From contig JALWOO010000804.1 of assembly GCA_027083485.1 (NCBI GenBank), positions 1 to 10,937 on the forward strand: a stretch of DNA of 10,937 nt. Reading direction: 5' to 3'. How positions within the stretch are numbered: position 1 is the first letter of the stretch; the number at the start of each line of letters is the position of its first letter. Source of the DNA: Amylibacter sp. (GTDB lineage: Bacteria > Pseudomonadota > Alphaproteobacteria > Rhodobacterales > Rhodobacteraceae). A model generated the notes under the pieces. It was not told where the DNA came from. It was given only the letters and a program-made list of their open reading frames with translations, and made no database searches. Positions 7,187 through 10,937 of this stretch are shown here, piece after piece. A program made the translations under genes and the position numbers.

Positions 7187-7212
7187 GCCCCTGCGTTTTT
7201 CGCGGGGGCTTT
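7187..7212 (+). terminator. Rho-independent terminator of the IalB-family gene
   Basis: GCCCCTGCG-TTTTT-CGCGGGGGC forms a 9-bp GC-rich stem with one T-G wobble, followed by TTT. It starts 9 bp after the stop codon. The A5 before the stem would make it work in the opposite direction as well. Confidence 0.8.
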
Positions 7213-7241
7213 CTAACATTCCATTAACCCAAGAAATTGAT

Positions 7242-7817
7242 ATGAAATCCTTGCTCGAAAACCGGACGGTATTGTTATTCCTGTTTCTGGTCTCCATGCT
7301 CGCCGGATATTTTTCATTCCGCCTTATGTATGGTGTCGGAGACCAGTTTCCCTTTGCTCAGGAAATCATTCTGGTTGCCATCGGCACCATCGCCACGATC
7401 TTGATTACGGCACTGCTGCTGAGCCAGCAAACCGAAATGGAACTGCGCAAGGAAGGGCTGGTTCTGCTGCTCGATCAGAAAAGCGGGATTTACATGGCTT
7501 TGATCGAACATATCGGGGAAATCGTTGAAAAAGGCCAAATGAGCGCAGAGGCTCTGGCTGAACTGCGGGTTTTGAACCACAAGCTGGCGATGATCGCCAG
7601 TGCCAGTGTGATCCGCAAATTCAATGCGGTTCTGGGATTGCTGGATGACGCGGTTAACGATCAGGATATCAGCGATCCGGAACAGGCCAAAATCATGCAG
7701 GCGGTGGCGGTGCTCAGCTATCACATGCGCCGCGATCTGTTGGGAGCGGTAAAAGCAGATAGTGGCGATGACATCCTGAAAGACATCATCGCCAACAATA
7801 TGGAACTGGAAGGGTAA
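7242..7817 (+). CDS. Unrecognised two-TM membrane protein, 191 aa
   Basis: Two hydrophobic segments, at about 8-27 (VLLFLFLVSMLAGYFSF) and 40-61 (QEIILVAIGTIATILITALLL), form a hairpin in the membrane. They are followed by a soluble, mostly helical domain of about 130 residues, charged and Leu/Ala-rich (QTEMELRKEG, HIGEIVEKG, LRVLNHKLAMIASASVIRKFNAVLGLL, YHMRRDLLGAV). The basic/acidic pattern after the second TM suggests the domain faces the cytoplasm. No enzymatic motif or Cys is visible, and I do not recognise the family. The ATG has no clear Shine-Dalgarno site (AAGAAATTGAT precedes it). Only 29 bp separate it from the preceding terminator, so its promoter either overlaps that region or it relies on readthrough. 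It ends 4 bp from the convergent hdeD-like gene. Confidence 0.75.
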   Translation: MKSLLENRTVLLFLFLVSMLAGYFSFRLMYGVGDQFPFAQEIILVAIGTIATILITALLLSQQTEMELRKEGLVLLLDQKSGIYMALIEHIGEIVEKGQMSAEALAELRVLNHKLAMIASASVIRKFNAVLGLLDDAVNDQDISDPEQAKIMQAVAVLSYHMRRDLLGAVKADSGDDILKDIIANNMELEG

Positions 7818-7821
7818 AACC

Positions 7822-8448
7822 TTATTCCTGAGCCATTTTACGCAGGCCCAGAGCCAGGAAGATTTCCAGAACCCCGTGCAGAACCGCATAGAATCCGATC
7901 ACCCAACCCATGGTCACAATGCCGGCTGCCGGATTGTTCCAGAGCAGAACCGGAATCGCAATCCCGAGCGCCAGAGAGATCAGACCACTGAGGCCCATAA
8001 TCCATTCGCCGGTGATTTCCTTGCGCAACCGGATGGCGGCGCTGATTTCAAAAATACCGGTGGCAATCGACCACAGGGCCAGCATCACCCACATGAAGGT
8101 AACCAGAGAAATCGCCGACAGTCCGGGCATAACCAGAACCACGATACCGGCAAAAACCCCCAACACACCGCGCAGGATCAAGGCCCAGAAGTGATTATCC
8201 TGTGTGTCCCGTCCCCGCATGGCGGCAAAGATAGATAGAAATCCGTCCGCCATGGCGTAGGCCCCGAACAGCAGCGTCATGGTAAAGATTGCGCCCAGAG
8301 GCATCCAGAAAGCAAAGGCACCAAAGAGCAGTGTCAGCAGACCGCTGAACAAAATCCATCCCCATTTGGGCTTGAGTACGCTTACAACAAAGCTTTCCTG
8401 AACCGTCATTGCCGGATTCTGGCCGGCATTATCTTGTTCTTGTGTCAT
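7822..8448 (-). CDS. HdeD/DUF308 family six-TM membrane protein
   Basis: 208 aa from ATG 8448, which has AGGA about 9-10 nt upstream. A longer frame to 8499 would add 17 residues, but it lacks a better ribosome site and includes the leader. After a polar N terminus (1-28) there are six hydrophobic segments, at about 29-47, 51-75, 87-107, 112-135, 147-170 and 174-201. They are arranged as repeated helix pairs with Gly-rich turns, such as GWILFSGLLTLLFGAFAFWMP, RGVLGVFAGIVVLVMPG and MGLSGLISLALGIAIPVLLW, the usual DUF308 repeat. E. coli HdeD is an acid-stress inner-membrane protein; most relatives have no proven role. Downstream of the AA_synth gene with a 131-bp gap, it probably has its own promoter. 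It is convergent with the two-TM gene at 7242-7817, and no terminator lies between the two stops. Confidence 0.85.
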   Translation of the reverse strand: MTQEQDNAGQNPAMTVQESFVVSVLKPKWGWILFSGLLTLLFGAFAFWMPLGAIFTMTLLFGAYAMADGFLSIFAAMRGRDTQDNHFWALILRGVLGVFAGIVVLVMPGLSAISLVTFMWVMLALWSIATGIFEISAAIRLRKEITGEWIMGLSGLISLALGIAIPVLLWNNPAAGIVTMGWVIGFYAVLHGVLEIFLALGLRKMAQE

Positions 8449-8565
8449 CTTGTTTTGTCCTTTTAAATTGAAATACATTTCGGGCTTTCCCGTGAACACC
8501 CGACCTGAATTACAGATAGAAACCCAAGGCTGCCTTACAAGATGCGACGCAAGATAAATGTCGGA

Positions 8566-8578
8566 GTCTACGCCCTAA
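8566..8578 (-). repeat. 13-bp repeat, copy 2
   Basis: TTAGGGCGTAGAC on the minus strand, immediately after the TAA stop of the AA_synth gene. The flanks differ from copy 1, so it is a short dispersed motif rather than part of a longer duplication. Confidence 0.5.
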
Positions 8579-9157
8579 TTACCTTAGCCCGTCCTGACCT
8601 TTGACATCCTCTACCAATAGCCCGCCCATACGTGCATGCACGCGCCCGCCTTTGGCCATTGCCAGAATGAACACGATTTCATCGGCGCGTGGCCCATCGG
8701 GAAAGCCGACCTCGATGGCATCGAAATGGCTACGCACATAGGCGGCATTGATGTGGCCAAGCGGAATGTCAATCCGGCAGCCCATGCCGCCGACCTTCAT
8801 CGCCGAGGGTACAATCGCCTTGGCTTCGCCCAGCCGTTCGCGCATGGAATAGCCGCCTGGCACATGCCAGATCGCGGAATGTTCGATTTCACCGGCAGCA
8901 CCGGTAATCGCGCCCTTGCCATAACCGTCAATGCCGTCAACTCCGCCAAGGGCGGCGATCAACCGGTCGGTCAGCTCCAGCCCGAGCGGTTTCAGATCAT
9001 CCATGGCCGGTTGCAAATCCGGCTCGAACCGCCCTGCAAACGGATTTGACACAATCGCCATGGCCGCGGCGCGCTGCACCGGCGCATCGCTTGGCCCGCC
9101 TTCATGGAAAATCTCCTCGGTGATTACCGAAATCTTGCGTAGTTTAAATTTCTGCAT
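8579..9157 (-). CDS. Amino acid synthesis (AA_synth, DUF1185) family protein
   Basis: 192 aa starting MQKFKLRKISVITEEIFHEGG. The conserved-looking blocks are VITEEIFHEGG near the N terminus, RAAAMAIVSNPFAGRFEPDL at about 29-48, YGKGAITGAAGEIEHSAIWHVPGG at about 79-102, and PSAMKVGGMGCRIDIPLGH at about 117-135. This is the pattern of PF06684, whose members were linked to amino acid metabolism but have no well-established reaction. ATG 9157 is chosen because GGAG (9167-9164) lies 6 nt upstream; the TTG at 9169 would overlap that site. It overlaps the end of the UPF0280 gene by 14 bp, indicating translational coupling and a shared pathway. Paired with a 6-hydroxynicotinate reductase-like protein, a role in degrading a cyclic N-containing compound is plausible but inferred. 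Confidence 0.85.
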   Translation of the reverse strand: MQKFKLRKISVITEEIFHEGGPSDAPVQRAAAMAIVSNPFAGRFEPDLQPAMDDLKPLGLELTDRLIAALGGVDGIDGYGKGAITGAAGEIEHSAIWHVPGGYSMRERLGEAKAIVPSAMKVGGMGCRIDIPLGHINAAYVRSHFDAIEVGFPDGPRADEIVFILAMAKGGRVHARMGGLLVEDVKGQDGLR

Positions 9158-9995
9158 CGTCTGCTCCAATTATATTGTGGCGAAATCCGCTTTCGCCCAC
9201 CTCCACCGTTTCGCCTTGCAACATCAACAAAGCCCCGCCGATCCGGCCACATCGGACCAGCTCCGCCGCATATTTTTGCCCCCGTTTCAGGGCCTGGCCA
9301 ACCTCCGCCTTGCGCAGATTGCCAACGCCGACCGTTACTTTTCGCGGCCCCAGATCGCTGTCGGGTGCCACATCACAAGCGGCTTGGCGCTTTATGGCCG
9401 GATGATCGGGCAAATCAACCGCATTTGCAATCATCGTTGCCGCCACATCCGCCATGGCGGCGGTTTTGGCAATCACCGTGACCGCATCCGCAATCCCCAG
9501 CGACTGGCTGCGCCCGCGCCAACCGGATGTGGCAATTCCGCGCCAGGGCTGATCCGCTGTCACATGCAAACGCGCCGCGTGCTTATGGGCAATGGCACCG
9601 GTGTAGCTCTGCCCTCTGCCCAGATAAATCGCGATGTCGCCGCCGTTATTCACATAGGCCCTGTGCAGATCCGGCCCCGACAGCGCCGCCAGCACATGAT
9701 CCGAAACCGCCCCCGCCACCGCCGCCATGGGCGTTACAAACTGCCCCCCATAGGGACGCACCGCCGCCAGCATTCTTTGCGCCACCGGCCCGACAAGCTG
9801 GGGTTCCTGATCCAGAGGTCTGCGCAATTCCGGCAGTTCATCCGCCAAGACCTGCAACAGCCGGTCAAAACAGGCCACCGCCCTTTGTTGCGCCGCCTTG
9901 CGCCCTGCCCCTGTCACCCCGATCAGCAAATCAATCGGGCCATGGTGCAGATGCAAGCGCCCGTCCGGCAGAATATGCGCCTGCGGGCCTTGCAT
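9144..9995 (-). CDS. UPF0280 family protein, ApbE-like
   Basis: 283 aa with the UPF0280 fold marks. PMAAVAGAVSDHV at about 89-101 and NNGGDIAI at 116-123 come first, then GIATSGWRGRSQSLGIADAVTVIA at about 153-176, and MADVAATMIANAV at 181-193. The NNGGD, TSG and AD..AT patterns correspond to ApbE, the FAD-dependent flavin transferase, where the last Asp and Thr (here D183 and T187) help bind metal. The family therefore probably binds FAD, though flavin transfer by UPF0280 proteins is not established. No signal peptide is present, unlike many ApbE proteins, so it is cytoplasmic. Its ATG overlaps the stop of the upstream reductase-like gene (TAATG), so the two are translated together; it may serve the flavin state of that reductase. 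This is inference. Confidence 0.88.
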   Translation of the reverse strand: MQGPQAHILPDGRLHLHHGPIDLLIGVTGAGRKAAQQRAVACFDRLLQVLADELPELRRPLDQEPQLVGPVAQRMLAAVRPYGGQFVTPMAAVAGAVSDHVLAALSGPDLHRAYVNNGGDIAIYLGRGQSYTGAIAHKHAARLHVTADQPWRGIATSGWRGRSQSLGIADAVTVIAKTAAMADVAATMIANAVDLPDHPAIKRQAACDVAPDSDLGPRKVTVGVGNLRKAEVGQALKRGQKYAAELVRCGRIGGALLMLQGETVEVGESGFRHNIIGADDAEI

Positions 9996-10937
9996 TACAC
10001 CTTGTCCACAGGGGCAACCGCGCGCATATCGGTGCCGTATTCGCCGCCCTTTTCCAACACATCGCGCAGATCGCGCACTGCATCGCTGTGACCGCCGATT
10101 GCCGCGTAATCCTCCCGCCGCAGGGTGAATTCCAGCGGCGCAACAATCGCCGGTGTCGGCACATAGCCAAAGGACCCCTCGGGCATATCCGCCACATCCA
10201 CCATCACCGTAATGCCACCGCCCGGCCAGACATAGGCCTTTTGCCCGCCCAGCGTCACCGTGGTTTTGAAATCATGCACCGAACGGGTCAGCGCCACCGG
10301 ATTGCGCGTCACACCGGCCCGCAAAGAGCCGCCCGCACCGCCCATAAACAGCACTGTACAAAGCGCCGGTTCGCAGTTTTCGGCGATCAATGCCACCGCT
10401 GCACGCAAGCGTTCCGGCATCGGTTCAGGCTGCGGTATCAAATCCTGATCCAGCACGAAATAGGCCGCATTTTCGCCCGTGGTCGAGGTCATCAACAGGG
10501 TCAGCCCGGCGCGCGCGCCCTTTTTCGGGTTCCAATCGCCAAGGATGGCCAAGGGATCGTCAATATTCGTCCCCCCCCAGCCAAGCCCGGGTTCCGCCAC
10601 CTTGAAATACCGCCCCGGTGTAGAGCGCCGGCCAAGGATCTTGATCCCCGTGGGCGGCCAGTCCAGCACCTTGCCCGCCTGATGTTCGGAAACAACGCCG
10701 GTGATGTGGTCATCCACGACCACCACTTCATCCACCAGCCCCTGCCAGCCCGCCGCAAACATGCCGATCGCCGCAGACCCGCACCCAACCCGCATGCGTT
10801 GCTCGGCCACACCGTTCACAATCGGCGGCCGGCCCGATTGCACCACCACATCCGCGCCGCCTTCGATGCTCAATTCCACCGGCTCGCGGTTGAACAGGCG
10901 CAGCATGGCATCACAGGTGACGCGGCCTTCGGCCTTG
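9995..10937 (-). CDS. 6-hydroxynicotinate reductase-like protein, 5' end outside the window
   Basis: The frame stays open to base 10937, so the internal ATG at 10906 is not the start; residues KAEGRVTCDA precede it. About 313 residues are visible. Characteristic blocks are RPPIVNGVAEQRMRVGCGSA, PGLGWGGTNIDDPLAI, LLMTSTTGENAAYFVLD, IAENCEPALCTVLFMGGAGGSLRAGVTRNP, AYVWPGGGITVMVDVADMP and FGYVPTPAIVAPLEFTLRR. These match, from memory, proteins annotated as 6-hydroxynicotinate reductase in proteobacteria. The Eubacterium enzyme reduces 6-hydroxynicotinate to the tetrahydro form with ferredoxin and contains Fe-S and flavin. In this family an N-terminal ferredoxin-like Fe-S domain is expected, but it would lie beyond the window. 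Many relatives may act on other rings. Its stop overlaps the UPF0280 start (TAATG), so it is the upstream member of the visible operon. Confidence 0.7.
   Translation of the reverse strand, partial: KAEGRVTCDAMLRLFNREPVELSIEGGADVVVQSGRPPIVNGVAEQRMRVGCGSAAIGMFAAGWQGLVDEVVVVDDHITGVVSEHQAGKVLDWPPTGIKILGRRSTPGRYFKVAEPGLGWGGTNIDDPLAILGDWNPKKGARAGLTLLMTSTTGENAAYFVLDQDLIPQPEPMPERLRAAVALIAENCEPALCTVLFMGGAGGSLRAGVTRNPVALTRSVHDFKTTVTLGGQKAYVWPGGGITVMVDVADMPEGSFGYVPTPAIVAPLEFTLRREDYAAIGGHSDAVRDLRDVLEKGGEYGTDMRAVAPVDKV

Noticed and set aside
8931..10091. Long plus-strand open frame of 386 codons
   Set aside because: It lies opposite three well-supported minus-strand genes. Its product is Arg/Pro/His-rich without domains, typical of an antisense shadow.

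Overview
The window looks like a chromosomal segment of an alphaproteobacterium of the Rhodobacterales/Roseobacter type. This rests on protein sequence and gene order: an aroK 5' end divergent from a small membrane ORF, a secreted helical protein and xerD, followed by a CNNM/CorC-type CBS protein, a convergent HerA/YjgR-type ATPase and an IalB-family protein. Genus and species cannot be read from the sequence. No rRNA, tRNA, CRISPR array, phage genes or intact transposase gene were seen.

Left part (1-3200). The 5' end of shikimate kinase leaves the window on the minus strand. Diverging from it is a compact plus-strand unit: a 44-residue single-pass membrane peptide (314-448), a 510-residue exported helical-repeat protein starting at a TTG inside the previous gene (426-1958), and the tyrosine recombinase XerD (1960-2880). 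Directly after xerD sits a 262-bp non-coding palindromic element (2880-3141) with 33-bp inverted ends (32 of 33 matching, counting the flanking TA) and a TA duplication. It behaves like a MITE inserted into the TA of the xerD stop codon without changing the stop.

Middle (3201-7212). A CNNM/CBS/CorC_HlyC membrane protein (+) converges with a HerA-like ATPase (-). The 392-bp gap that follows holds a possible small RNA locus of three hairpins ending in a strong terminator, and then a good sigma-70 promoter for the IalB-family periplasmic protein, which has its own terminator.

Right part (7242-10937). An unrecognised two-TM protein (+) ends 4 bp from a convergent HdeD/DUF308 six-TM protein (-). 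Upstream of hdeD on the minus strand is a tightly coupled three-gene operon: a 6-hydroxynicotinate reductase-like protein (5' end outside the window), a UPF0280 ApbE-like protein (TAATG overlap) and an AA_synth/DUF1185 protein (14-bp overlap). The coupling suggests a catabolic pathway for an N-heterocycle or related cyclic compound, but the substrate cannot be determined here.

The most unusual items are the palindromic element at the xerD stop, the possible small RNA at about 6354-6430, and the reductase/UPF0280/AA_synth operon. None is a clearly new defence or mobile system.
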